Positions 1 to 12,339 of a stretch of 64,000 nt of DNA are shown here, piece by piece. How positions within the stretch are numbered: position 1 is the stretch's first letter; each line of letters opens with the position of its first letter. The position numbers and the translations under genes are program-made. The notes below the pieces were generated by a model that was not told the origin of the DNA, made no database searches, and saw only the letters and a list, made by a program, of their open reading frames with translations. The stretch comes from Tubiluchus corallicola (Eukaryota > Priapulida > Priapulimorpha > Priapulimorphida > Tubiluchidae). The stretch spans positions 322,636-386,635 of the forward strand of contig JAQGDQ010000098.1 of NCBI GenBank assembly GCA_030141605.1, given 5' to 3'.

Positions 1-632
1 AATCAGACGTTGCGAAAAGCTCACTTATTCCAATCCCTATGCTCGCGCTGCTATAATTCGCATTGTTTTTGAACAAAATCTACGCGGTAGGCCTACTAAA
101 AGTAAAATTAAATAAAGGAAAAAACTGATTAAAGAAAAACAGTAATTAAATTAATTAACACGGTAGGAAGCAATGATTATTATCAGTAATTTAAAGATAT
201 GCGTGACAACTAAAAATTTCAATTATTGACATATTTTAGGTATTCAAAAATGCATGAACTAACTTGAAAGGCTACGAACCAAACAAAGGTCAACGTTAGA
301 TGACTGTAAGAAATACGCTGCAGGGTATACATGTAATACATTCGACATGCATTGTCTCAACAGCTTTTGGCATTGTATGTATTAAAAAAAATGCTTAAAC
401 TGATGAAAAGATTTTCCTTTTGTATTCAGAGACGATCAATATTGACTCAAAATCAGTGACCATTTTGCAAAGAATTTTAACGAAGCAGTTTGATGTTGAC
501 CAGTTTTAGTATTTATCTTTGATAGGAAGCTTTATCGTTTTCACTAACCTAAGAGTGCATTGTTTTATTATTAACACATAAAGTTGCGCTGGCAACATAC
601 AATAGACGTAAATTGCGGTAACCTTGAAGAAA
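1..632. other. Gene-free flank downstream of the repeat-protein gene
   Basis: AT-rich sequence with no open frame of note on either strand and no recognised repeat. The minus-strand gene to the right should end its transcript near 600-630, so most of this stretch is intergenic. Confidence 0.4.
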
Positions 633-638
633 TTTATT
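633..638 (-). terminator. Poly(A) signal of the repeat-protein gene
   Basis: TTTATT on the plus strand reads AATAAA on the minus strand, about 20 bases past the stop codon at 659-661. This gives a very short 3' UTR. Another copy lies near 563. Confidence 0.5.
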
Positions 639-658
639 TATCAGAATTCGTTTAGTCT

Positions 659-3600
659 TTATTTTTGTTCATATTTATTTACTAATTCTCCAAGCATATC
701 CATAGCACTTTTCAGTTCTGATACAGACATTATTTGTGTACCACACTTAGCACCACACCTTCCGTCGCACATCTGTAGGTGAATGTGTTCTGCGTTATTA
801 AAATCTAGAGCAGACTTGACGTTCCTAGCTGCACAAGACTTTGCTGTAAGTGGTGGCGTTGAACAGCTTTTATATCTTCTAATAGGCAAGCATGACCGCC
901 AACCAGTCTTCTGCTCTACAGAAATGGTTGAAACTGAAGCATCAGAACTTTCATCACTAATGTCAGGAAGACATAAAGCTGCATCTGAATCCATTTTATC
1001 TTCAGAGTGATCAGCAGTATAAGTTTGATTTATAAAAGGTACATCTGCCACACTTCCATGGAGTCTAATATTGTGCATTTTGTTTTTTGAAATGTGAGGG
1101 AAACATAGAGCTGTGTCTGAATCCATTTTATCTGCTGAGCAGCCTATAACATTTGCTGTATTTACAAGAGTTATATCTTCTGCACTTCCATAGAGTATAA
1201 TATTCTGATTGTCGCTTTTTGAAATGTCAGGGAGACCCAGAACTTCGTCTGAATCCATTTTGTCTACTGGTGACATTGAAAAACTTTTACGACTTCTAAT
1301 AGGCAAGCATGACCTCCACACACTCCTTTGGTTTTTGGAAGCATCTGTTACCGAAACGTCAGAACTTTCTTTACTAATGTAAGGAAGACACAGAGCTGCA
1401 TCTGAATCCATTTTACCTGCTGAGTAACCGCCATCATCAGCTATTTGTACAAAAGGGGTATCTACTACACTTCCATGAAACCTAATGTTCTGTATTTTGT
1501 TTTTTGAAATGCTAGGGAGACATAGAGTTGTATCTGAATCCATTGTATCTGCTGAGTACCTTCCAACGTCTGCTGTTTTTACGAGGGTTACATCATCTAC
1601 ACTTCCATAGACTATGACATTCTGATTGTTGCTTTCTGAAATGTCAGGGAGACCCAGAACTTCGTCTGAATCCATTTTGTCTACTGGTGACATTGAAAAA
1701 CTTTTACGACTTCTAATAGGCAAGCATGACCTCCACACACTCCTTTGGTTTTTGGAAGCATCTGTTACCGAAACGTCAGAACTTTCTTTACTAATGTAAG
1801 GAAGACACAGAGCTGCATCTGAATCCATTTTACCTGCTGAGTAACCGCCATCATCAGCTATTTGTACAAAAGGGGTATCTACTACACTTCCATGAAACCT
1901 AATGTTCTGTATTTTGTTTTTTGAAATGCTAGGGAGACATAGAGTTGTATCTGAATCCATTGTATCTGCTGAGTACCTTCCAACGTCTGCTGTTTTTACG
2001 AGGGTTACATCATCTACACTTCCATAGACTATGACATTCTGATTGTTGCTTTCTGAAACGGCAGGAAGACATAGCGCTGCGTCTTGTCTAGTTTTGTCTA
2101 CTTCCTCTTCTGTTGATGGCACTAAACAACTTTTAGGTCTTTTCATAGGCAGGCATGACCTCCACACACTCCTTTGCTTTTCAGAAGGATCTAATACCGA
2201 CGTGTCAGAACTTTTGTCACTAATTTCAGGAAAACATGCAACCATTGTGTCTGTAGAGTAACTGCCAACATCTGCTACTTTTACAGGTGGTGCGTCTACT
2301 ATACTTCCGTGAAGTATAATGTTCGACGTTTTACTTTTTGACGTATCGTACATCATTGTTTTACAAGTTTGCCCTTGAATGCTCGTGTTTGGAAAACAAA
2401 GTGTAAGATCCGTATCTACTTGATCATATTGTGAATATCCTCTTTTTCTGTGCTGAGCTGGCATATCTTCGTTACTTTCATGAAACATAATGCTCGGAAC
2501 TTGCTTTTCATTGCTCCTACTCAGAAAACACAGTGCCACATCTCTATCTATTTGATCAGCTGAATATTGTGAATTTGCCCTACTTCTTTGTGGAATTGGC
2601 ATCTCTGGTATGCTTTCATAAACCATGATGTTTGAAACTTCTTTTTCTGGAGTACTTTCTATCACTGTTTCACTGGTTTGCCTTGTTGTGCTCTCTTTCA
2701 GACAACAAGGTGCAAGGTCTGCATCTATTTGATCAGCTGAATATTGTGAATACCTTTTTTCTCGGTGCTGAGCTGGCAGATCTTCTGTACTTTCATGAAA
2801 CATAATGCTCGGAACTTCTTCAAAAACTTGCTTTTCATTGCTCCTACTCAGAAAGCACAGTGCCACATCTCTATCTATTTGATCAGCTGAATATTGTGAA
2901 TTTGCCCTACTTCTTTGTGGAATTGGCATCTCTGGTATGCTTTCATAAACCATGATGTTTGAAACTTCTTTTTCTGGAGTGCTGTCTATCACTGCTTCAC
3001 TGGTTTGCCTTGTTGTGCTCTCTTTCAGACAACAAGGTGCAAGGTCTGCATCTATTTGATCAGCTGAATATTGTGAATACCTTTTTTCTCTGTGCTGAGC
3101 TGGCAGATCTTCTGTACTTTCATGAAACATAATGCTCAGATGTTCTTCAAAAACTTGCTTTTCATTGCTCCTACTCAGAAAGCACAGTGCCACATCTCTA
3201 TCTATTTGATCAGCTGAATATTGTGAATTTGCTCTACTTCTTTGTGGAATTGGCATCTCTGGTATGCTTTCATAAACCATGATGTTTGAAACTTCTTTTT
3301 CTGGAGTGCTGTCTATCAATGCTTCACTGGTTTGCCTTGGTGTGCTCTCTTTCAGACAACAAGGTGCAAGGTCTGCATCTATTTGATCAGCTAAATATTG
3401 TGAATACCTTTTTTCTCTGTGCTGAGCTGGCGGTTCTTCTGTACTTTCATAAAGCATAATATTTGGGACTTCACTTTTTGGAATTTCGTCTATTATCTTT
3501 ACACCTAAAATTTCATCATAAACTTTTTCGTTTTCTTCCCTAACTTTATGTTCATTGCTGTTACTTTTTGAAATTTTAGCATCAGTTATTACATCTACTT

Positions 3601-5201
3601 CATACTTCAGCACTAATTTTTGAAGGGCATCCTTTGCACTTTTTAAACCTGATAAAGACATTATTGGTATGTCATAATCTGATGTACAATTTCCATCATG
3701 ACAACTCAAGAGATGAATGTGGCCAGAATTACTCAAACCAGGATAAATCTTAATATTTCTAATTGGATGTGTCATCTCCAGTTTCGACTGTGAGTCTTTG
3801 GCATCAATAATTTTACCTGATTTTGTCTCAACTACTATGCATTCCATTTTTGAATCGTTTTTAAAGTCTTTATTAGGTAATCGTGCACACAGAAGAAAAC
3901 CAGACCTGTCTGCATCACCATCACAAAGACAAAGAGATACGTCCAACTCCATTGTGTCGGCCGTGAAATTTTCCATAGGCTTTTTAAGTTGTATGTCCTC
4001 TCTACTTTCATAAAATTTATTTTTTGCAGCATTTTTTGAAAACAGCTGTCCCTTACTTGGACTAGCTGAATCAGACATCGTGAGCATTGATTCTTTAAAA
4101 TCAGAAGATGCAGGTGAACTCAAGTCTTCTTTGCTAGCATGAGTAATTGGGAAAACTCGAAGGACATCTTCCATAACTGGTCCTTTGGTACATTTGGGCG
4201 AGTGCATTGCATTTACAACTTCATCAAATATTACTTCATTGGGCTCTTTGCAGGCTCTCATGCTTTCAGTCTCACTGTAACTGCCATCATTAATCACGGC
4301 TATCTTGTCATTACTGTCTGATAATGGTACATCATCTTCTTTATTAGTAGAAATTATAAACGTTCCAGTAGATATCGTTGCTTTACCTTTCACAGCTTGG
4401 CTATTCAGGTCATCTCCTAATGCAGCAGGTTTAGTTGCAAGATCATCAGCTGGTGTAGCTGACGTATGCGTTATGATATGGTCTTTACTGCCTCTTTGCA
4501 GTTCCGATTGTCTTGGAATAGACGGACTTTCAAAAATAACTTTTATCTTCTGACTTCTGTTGTCATCAGGCCAATTACATGCGCACTGTTCTGTGTTTTG
4601 ACATTGACATTCATCATCTTGTGTGTCTTTCCTTCTAATTGTTGCACTTTCCCTTCTTTCTGCAAATATTATTCCAAATGTTACCTTTACACTAACAGTA
4701 TTTTCAAGTTTTTTAAAACTTTATGTAAACCATATTTTGCACTAACCTGCAATATCATATGCAGTGCATCAAAATCTGCTCTGGAAATATAATCCGTGCC
4801 GTACAGTTTAATACAATGTTGATAACTTATTATAGAGTTGAGCATAACTTTTTAAAATCACAACATGTTATAACTTTTATGAAATACCAGTAATGTCTAA
4901 TGCTTACTCTCTTTCTCAGTCACTAAAGTCTTTTCTTCTGTGCCACGTTTTAGTTCATTAGATGCAATTTCAGGAACTGTCTGATCCAATGTGTCCACTG
5001 AAACATACACAGCATTTAGTCAATTGCATTCTAAAGGCGCATGAACAACACTTGTTAGAACTAATGTAACTTAAAAGAAATATTTATTAAGTTTCTGTTA
5101 CCATTGGTAGGGTCAGCCAGCACTTTAAAGGTTTCCGTTTTGAATCTTACATTAAATGCATACGCTATACATCCCTTGGAGGGTAATTTAGTTTTGTACA
5201 T
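659..5201 (-). CDS. Unrecognised repeat-rich protein, three exons, about 1,396 residues
   Basis: I do not recognise this family. The proposed exons are 5102-5201, 4908-4997 and 659-4659. They join in phase 1 with GT/AG borders (donors GTAACA and GTAAGC; acceptors TTTCAG and TTTGCAG), giving 1,396 codons plus stop. The start is the ATG at 5199-5201, preceded by an in-frame TGA. The large last exon is open past 4393 up to its acceptor, so a start inside it is not needed. The N-terminal 150 residues are charged, with a Cys cluster (ECQCQNTEQCAC). The rest is built from degenerate units of about 50 residues with the core YSADxMDSDxxLCLPxIS, in higher-order tandem blocks of 109 and 139 residues. 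A second motif, HIHL-x2-C-x-DG-x-C followed by IMSxSxLKSA and LVxKYE, occurs once in the middle and once at the extreme C-terminus. No signal peptide or membrane segment is seen. Function unknown; probably intracellular and largely disordered. Confidence 0.75.
1231..2064 (-). repeat. Two near-identical 417-bp tandem units inside the repeat-protein gene
   Basis: 1231-1647 and 1648-2064 match base for base except at the end of the unit (AATGTCAG against AACGGCAG). The unit is 139 codons and keeps frame, and carries two YSADxMDSD cores and a WRSCLPIRSRKSF block. A more diverged unit follows from about 2065. Such identity suggests recent duplication, gene conversion or an assembly artefact. Confidence 0.9.
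2440..3440 (-). repeat. About three 327-bp tandem units inside the repeat-protein gene
   Basis: The anchor GACAACAAGG recurs at 2701, 3028 and 3355, a spacing of 327 bp or 109 codons. Each unit encodes an AQHREKRYSQYSADQIDADL half and a PQRSRANSQYSADQIDRD half. Copies differ by scattered substitutions and a short indel, so this array is older than the 417-bp one. Confidence 0.85.
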
Positions 5202-5563
5202 TTGTCAAATACGTGGCGACTTTTCGAGAAAAAATTCGACGCTGCAAAAACTGTGCTTTGCTATTACGTGTGCGTGTTTGGGCAACTTCTGGCATTCTCT
5301 GGCTGATCTATAGATAACTGAGATCAATCAATAGGCTTGCTACTTTTCTTAAAACAGACCAAAACCGTCGTTCCAAAATGTTTCACATTTGTCCGAGCTT
5401 CAGCCTATTGCACGTACATTTATGTACTACCAATCGTCTTCGAGGCACATTCTCAGAATCATAACTAGTTAAAAGTTTGAAAAACAGACAATAGCTCTAC
5501 CTTATTTCAACAGAGATAGAGGAACACAAAACCATCAGTAATTCGCTTTGCCCCATCACATTA
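5202..5563. other. Short spacer between two minus-strand genes
   Basis: This is the gap between the doublecortin gene's stop and the repeat-protein gene's ATG. No AATAAA is seen on the minus strand here, although AATAAG occurs near 5502. A good 3' splice acceptor (GTTTTTGCAG on the minus strand, AG at 5242-5243) lies 40 bases upstream of the ATG. It could end a 5' UTR intron or accept a trans-spliced leader. Confidence 0.4.
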
Positions 5564-6685
5564 TTAGATGTAATATTCACCTTGGTGACTTCGCATGAGA
5601 AAGACTCCTCTGTTTTTTGCTTCTTCTTCGGTCTCGTCTGGATATAGCTGATCACTTAAAAGGTCTGCTACTACGTCTTCGGGAGGGGATGAATGGATTT
5701 CGCCTAGGTTTCTTTGGCCTTCGCTAATGCCCGAGTCTTTTGCCATAGCTTCTGAAGTTGCTCGATATCCAAGGAAATCGACCATAGTAGCTGAGGTGTC
5801 ATTAACTTCATTGGCACGTGAGACATTTGGACGGCGTTTCGCTTTGAATCTGTCAATTTCAGTTCTGCCATAATAGGGTTCTGCGTGCACTTGGCGTTTT
5901 TTGGAATACACGTTTGTATCTGGTTGCAACTTGCGTTGTTGTCGGCTTCCTTTAGCAGCGTTAAGTAATCGACGCTTAACTTTTTCTGATAAGCCTTTAT
6001 AAGCGACAAGCTTGAAGAATTCCAGGCCAGCGGCTACATAAGATTCTCCAGATACAATCTCTTGAACATCACGTATTCTCTTACCAGTTTCCATGTGATA
6101 TAATCTCCTAACTGCTCCACTATTTAGAGTTAATTTTCTCGTAATTTGCTGAAGAACATAAGGCAAATTTCTCATATCACTTTCTAGCATGACCATCTTT
6201 ATAGGGTCAAACGCCTCGTCCCCGTTTTTGTACACTTTTATGAATACAGGTATTTTGTTAAATACATTAGACCATCGAGCAGGAACCAGGCTGCCACGTG
6301 GACTGTGGACAACTGGCTGAACAAATTCAAATCGATTCTTCCTTGGCCGTTCAGCAGCTTTCCTGTATTCCTCAATTCGATCGTAACTCAATTGTTTAAA
6401 AGGTTCTCGGCCTCCTGCTACGTACTCCTTGCCAGACCGAATATCTTCCCACTTTCGTAAGCTTCTGCCTGACTTTGGGCTATATACGTTTCTCACTGCT
6501 CCAAAAACTGGCCGCAATTTCTGGGTAACTTCCTCCAGAAAGGCATCAAACGTGCGAATGTATCGATGATTAAGAATAAATCTCTTCCCCTCGTGAAATC
6601 TGTCGCCGTTTATATATATTTTAACAGCTCTGACATCATCAGGCTTGTAGTTCATGGCCTCTTGATAGACTAGCCAAAGCTTCAT
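5564..6685 (-). CDS. Double doublecortin-domain protein (DCDC2-like)
   Basis: This is an intronless frame of 373 residues. Doublecortin domain 1 spans about residues 20-105 (VKIYINGDR start, SGKEYVAGGREPFK end). Domain 2 spans about 147-232 (VFIKVYKNGDE start, SGESYVAAGLEFFK end). Two N-terminal domains followed by a polar tail is the DCDC2 arrangement, and such domains bind microtubules or tubulin. In vertebrates DCDC2 acts on ciliary axonemes and neuronal migration. The tail of about 140 residues is basic, then acidic, and ends in GEYYI. The first ATG (6683-6685) has a poor Kozak context; the ATG at codon 11 (GAGGCCATGA on the minus strand) is better placed. Vertebrate DCDC2 genes have many introns, so an intronless copy suggests retroposition or intron loss. 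The frame is intact and both domains look conserved, so it is probably functional. Confidence 0.88.
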   Translation of the reverse strand: MKLWLVYQEAMNYKPDDVRAVKIYINGDRFHEGKRFILNHRYIRTFDAFLEEVTQKLRPVFGAVRNVYSPKSGRSLRKWEDIRSGKEYVAGGREPFKQLSYDRIEEYRKAAERPRKNRFEFVQPVVHSPRGSLVPARWSNVFNKIPVFIKVYKNGDEAFDPIKMVMLESDMRNLPYVLQQITRKLTLNSGAVRRLYHMETGKRIRDVQEIVSGESYVAAGLEFFKLVAYKGLSEKVKRRLLNAAKGSRQQRKLQPDTNVYSKKRQVHAEPYYGRTEIDRFKAKRRPNVSRANEVNDTSATMVDFLGYRATSEAMAKDSGISEGQRNLGEIHSSPPEDVVADLLSDQLYPDETEEEAKNRGVFLMRSHQGEYYI

Positions 6686-9600
6686 TCAGCTTAGCATGCT
6701 GGTAAGACGGATATTTATTCTTTTCCCACCAATTCACGCTGTGGATTAACCACAACATGCTTGACTTTGTTGGCACCCTCAGTCAGCCAAAAAACCATAA
6801 TGTTGCCTGAGAAACGGATTTTGTAGCTAGTAACTATCACTACCTTGACATGACGTCACGAAGACACGAATTTTAAAGCAGGGGCGTTTATATTCAAATA
6901 GCAATCACGATTGTGAGCAACACATATTTTCCCCTATTGAAATTCTTAGGAAAAAATGTTAATTCAAAAGCATTGTATGGAGAAATAAATTATTGTCTGC
7001 ATAAATTCGTCATTTGCTTTAAAATTTCGTTTAAAAGCATTCGGTTCAACACTCTATTAACACGTTTCATTTGTTGTTAAAGGAAGACGGGATTTTTCAT
7101 ATATTGCTCCATTTTCAAGTCCGATAAAAAGTATACATTTTATACATTTTAACACAATTAATACTGGAAACGCGTTTTTGATAATTAAATAATAGATTGA
7201 AACTTAATTAACAGCAGGCGAGCCCAACTATTGATGACATCACAAACTAACAGCATTTTCAACAGCAAAAATATTCCACGAGCGTGTTGCACGTGCTCCC
7301 AAACTGTAAGATCTTCTGTGTGTTGCACTAAGACTAGGCAAGTTTTAAGATAAAAATTCAATTTTAAATTTACCACTGTGCTCACACATCTGTACTGAGA
7401 GGTACAGCACCTGTTTTTTGTGCAATGCGTTTCCGAAATGCAATCCGAAATTCCGTTAGTGCCCGTCTAACTAACGAATGGCGAAGTGCATGTAACAGCG
7501 AAGAACAAGGGGCGCGAAAGCGAAATTTTAATGTGTGTTAATAATTTTTTCACCTAAGTCATTTTTGAAAAAATAGTGTGTTTCCTTTCAAAATTTTAGC
7601 CTAAATAGATTGCTTTGACCTACAAAATAGATTGGGTCCGGTTTTGCTTTAAGTTGTAGCATGATGATCTAGCTGGGATTAATAAAAATATAGCTGGTTG
7701 TTTCTTGGCACAGGTCATTGACAGGTGTCCATCTATTTGTGTTATTTTCCTGGCATATGTCTGCTAGGGTTGCACAGACTACATTTTCTGAAACTGTTTA
7801 CAGTTTTCACAAATCTGTGTGTTGCTACCATTTGCATTTTATTGCGTTCGTCTGCCTGCCAGATTTGCCTAGATGACCATGACGTCACGAGTAAACTGGC
7901 TTCACTCCCTCGCACAGGCCGCTGAAAGATGATTTCAATATTCTTCAAAGGCATTTCACCATCGCAATTGCAAGTGAGTCAGTGTGGGAGATCAGTAGAA
8001 TTAGACCTACTTCCACTTTCATGATTCTAAGAAACAATAATTGGTGAGTGTCTTTTGGTAATTCATTTTCCTTCCACGGTACCTGGGTTTTACGAATTTA
8101 AATTTTTTCAAAGAATGGTTTATCTGTGATTGGCAGCTAATCAAGTAGTTTCCCTAACTAATTCTTTAACCAACCTGAAAAAACAAAATAACGAATGAAG
8201 ACAGACGTATGTTCTGCCTTGTCAGCCACACCTTTTCCTGTATTGTAGGCAAGTTAAGTTGTCAATTAAGTAGACCACAAAAAATAACGCCTTTACTTAA
8301 TGAAAAAATAAAGAGGCAGTATTGGATACTTCATTTTCCGAAAAGTTCTAAAACTGTAAGCGCTCTGTTCAATAACTGCCCTTGTGATGCAACTGTTACA
8401 GGTTGTTACAGTAATAATGATATTTACCACATCCAGGGTCTTTTGGGCTCGCTGTTCTCATTAGGATACGCTTCAATAATGATAATGCGCACAGGTGTGG
8501 TTGTAGGTACGAGAAGCATTTATTGCTTGCGCTTGTCGCACTGAAAACCTTCTGTTCGTGTCACATAGCCCATTCAGCGTCGCTAATGAGCAAACAGTCT
8601 ACCGTCTTATATAGTCACAATGCAGATTGAATGCTGCATTTCCAGAGGTGTGCTCTTACTTTCAACAAAGTAACTGCAAGGAAATAAATTAATGCAATGT
8701 TACCGGGAAATTTGACGGCCTATAATAGATCTAATTAGCACAGCTTTGTAATGCGTGTCACAACTGTGTGATGCGAAGAAAGCGTTCAAGTACTACGTGC
8801 AACATTTTACTGTATGTAACAATCACTACAAGTACAATTACACGCCTGAAAATAGTGACACTACCGCTGCAGCTACAATTGCTGCATGAAAGTAGTGCGC
8901 TGCAACGACTTCTGACTCTAAGCATCGGTATGTACACTCTGCAAAATGTAGATAGCGCGTTAAAAGAACTAAGTGGTTAAGAGCTTAGATAATTAAATTG
9001 CTAAGTGGCAGCTAACAGAAACCCAAATACATGCACAAATTGCACCAAATTGTATCAAGGCTCCAGCAGTTCATTTGTGATTATAAACCAGACACTTGTT
9101 CGTCATTCACAAATAAACATAATAGTAAATTATTCATTACGATATTGTTTAATAAGACACTTACTATTTTATGTCATGCTATAATCTGCTGTTCAAACTT
9201 CAAACATGTTTATTTGCTTTAAAAAATAATAATTTTTTAAGCTGTTGTCAGGCAGCAACAATTGTTCACTTTTGGGTGGAATACATTTTCCAAGAAAGTC
9301 TTGTTTCCCTGTGCCCGAGATTCAACTATAAATGCACAACTTGCTAATCTTGTGGAAGTCTGCAGCTGCTATGCCCTCAAGAATTAAATGTAGCCGTTAT
9401 AGCGCTACTTTAAAAAGTGAAATTACAATTTACCGCTACTCATTTTAAAACTAGTGGCAGTACTCCAGCGCTACAGTAGTGACGCCACTACCCACATTGG
9501 CAATCACTAATTACTATAATATATCGAAAACATCTCAAATATTTTTTCGGAATTTTATTCATGTTTTAAAAAATGTTGAAGCATTCCCGAACTACGTATA

Positions 9601-12339
9601 ATAATTATAATGGCACTGGCTACCCACCTGAATTATACGTTTTAACTTTCACCTGCTCGGAATAAGAAGGCCCTCGAAGAAATGCATACCCATGATAAAC
9701 TTATGTTTTTTTGCCTATCTTGTTTTTTATTAGTACTGTACTATAGCTTAAGTTACGCAGACAATAGATATTTCCTAGCGCAAAAGTATTATACAGAATA
9801 TTTGAAGGACCTTTGCAATACGTCTCATGGTACACTGTGAGAAGCATTATACTTGTAACAGTCAATGGCTAATTAACTGGAGAATGAGGCGCTGAGAACC
9901 TAGCCAGGATTTTGAACCTACAACCTTATTACACCCTCATCCGTTCTTATTTGAACTATTGAACCAACATATTAGACCTGAATTCTTACCTTAGTAAACT
10001 GAATCAATCAGAGCCACCTATTTTATATTAGCGACACTTAATTTTGAATACACTCAAATGACTCAACAGTGAAAAAATGCCCTCCGACCAATTACTCTAT
10101 TATAATTGTAATTACTCAGCGGTATTGTATTAGCGTTGAACAAAGGATTTTAACGGTAAAGCACATGAAATGCCAGGCAGCTTAAAGTTCACCAACTGAA
10201 ATTTGCCACTGAACCTTGAAAATTTGTAACGCGCACTTTAATCCCAGTCTAATGCACCTACTTTTCAATTGGAGTTTATTTTTCTTTACAAATTGCTCTT
10301 AAATTAGGTGCTTAGGATGTTATTAGATTTAGAAACTGATTTGTGTTCAAGTCAATTGGAGTGACTGTCGGAAAATGTCACATTTAAGTTGACTCCATTT
10401 CTTTCGACAGAGCAGCATACGTAGTCCAAAACATCTTCAATTTTTGAAGTGAGATAATTGGTTGCAAACGGTACAGTGCCCACATACACCTATTTTTTTA
10501 TTAAAGTACTATGAATGTCGGTAAGGAGTTTTGCGAATAAACTGAGTGCTTGCTCATATGTATGAAATGTATGAAAGCTCACATTTACAAATACTTGAAA
10601 CTGTGACTACGACTACAGCACTTTAATTTTGTAGGCATGGTTACAATTATTCGGGTAAACTATGTTTGTTTCAAGGATTGTTCTTCAAAGATATTAAACA
10701 TTTTCTTGTCCTATATTAGGAAAATTCTACACTTCTGATTAGCTAAAGCACAAGGCATAATTTTGCAACATAACACTAATGCAGTGCTTCTTTTGTACAT
10801 TCTAGATATTCTAAATAATATAACAGTTCAAAGCATTTTGATTTGTTAGTTGTATAACATGTGCGGTTAAGTGTGCGTGGTGCTGCTGGTGGGGTACCCA
10901 GACCGCGCTATTGGTCAAAACTGGTATCTACTACTGCATTGGAGCTTAGTTGCGGTACAAGTGCGATGAAATTGCTTAAAATATTGTTTTTATTTTTTGT
11001 GCATTTATAAAGCGATGTTCGTTTGTTAAAATGTAAATCTAATGTTGGACAAAACCCTCACATATCTCTTGGTGGTAAGTTCTTGAAAGGACCTCAAACG
11101 TTTCATAAAACGTGTGTACCATTCGTAAACGCCTATAAGTGATATTATGCGCAAATAAAAACACGTCGAACAAAGGGACTGGTGTAAACTTTGGCTAAAG
11201 CTTCTCTTTAATGAAACATTGCATTGCGATGTTGTTGTAGTTTTAACTATTAAAAACTCGTAAACTCACTACGTGTAAAGAAGACATCAATGTTAAAACA
11301 TTCTAGATTTACTCGACCCCCTTGCAGTCGCGGGTGCAAAATTACACGTACGTTTTCCCTTTAATTTCCAAAGCCCAGATCGAAAATCGGTGCCCTGCAT
11401 TCTGTTCTCGTTAAACGGGTACATACAGACTTGCTTACACAGTAGGTCTCAGTGTTGTGTTACCCGTGCCATAAATAGACGAGGGACCGCCCGTGCTCAC
11501 TTTATCCGCGTTGCTGAACGTTTGAAGCCATTTCGTCCGAGCTTAACAATAGGGAACAGTTCCCTTGTTTTCAAATCTAAACATATCAGCTTCCGATCAG
11601 GCTGTTGGAGGTATTACCGTAGGTAATATTGAAGGCTCAAAATCAAGGTAAATCCATCCTTTTTGACGAACTACGCTACTACTTAATAACTACAGATAAA
11701 AGAAAAACCTACCCTCGAACAACATTTTTAAGATTCTGCTTACAGCAGAACTTCTTGATTTACCCTCGGTTTTATTTATTTATTTATTACTATTTAGGCC
11801 GTTTTGTTTTGCTAATAACTATTTTAAAAACGAAAGCTCTTACATAAAGCCTCTCCAGTCACAGAAGCAAAGTCTCTTAGCACAGTTTTTGACACAGGCA
11901 AAAACGTCCACTAGTTGTATCTTAATATACCCTTAAAAATATGGAAATTACCACATAACATGTACGTATAAAATTCCTTACTTGAAAATGTAAAAGCAAA
12001 TTTAAATCATTCGTATCTCCCGTCAAACAGGCATATTTGAAAAAATAACGTAAGCTAGTGTTACGCACGAAGGAACGCAGAACAACGCTGCTGCAGTTAA
12101 CTCACAAATTCTGCTATTCTAGCTAATCAAATCTTCGCGTTTAACTGAATTTATGTAAAAATTGACCGTCTGATGAAATTGTAATAACTCTCGAAATGCG
12201 TAAGTATTACTCAATATAATTACGCATAAGCATGGAATTCTGCGAGGCTGCGAGCATACAGAAAGTTCCCGGCGGTTTACTTAGCTTGTAGAGTTCAGTT
12301 TTAACTTATTAAAATAATTATTCTGTTATTTTGCCGGCG
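6686..12339. other. Gene-free stretch right of the doublecortin gene
   Basis: I found no frame with recognisable protein similarity on either strand. Frames up to about 110 codons (for example 8209-8544 plus) look like chance openings with no codon or motif signal. The first few hundred bases should hold the doublecortin promoter. A somewhat GC-richer patch lies at 11290-11600 without an identifiable feature. Confidence 0.35.

Noticed and set aside
659-4393. Starting the repeat protein at the codon at 4391-4393
   Set aside because: That codon is GTG, and the frame continues open to a good acceptor at 4660. Upstream exons join it in phase and supply an ATG.
4747-4845. A 33-codon ATG frame on the minus strand ending at a GTTAGT donor
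   Set aside because: It ends in phase 0, but the large exon at 659-4659 needs phase 1. The exon at 4908-4997 fits instead.
8209-8544. 111-codon plus-strand frame as a gene
   Set aside because: No domain, no compositional signal, no splice or poly(A) context; compatible with chance in a long AT-rich stretch.
11390-11847. Two adjacent plus-strand frames as a small gene
   Set aside because: No recognisable similarity, and the second is dominated by low-complexity Tyr/Leu/Phe codons from AT-rich DNA.
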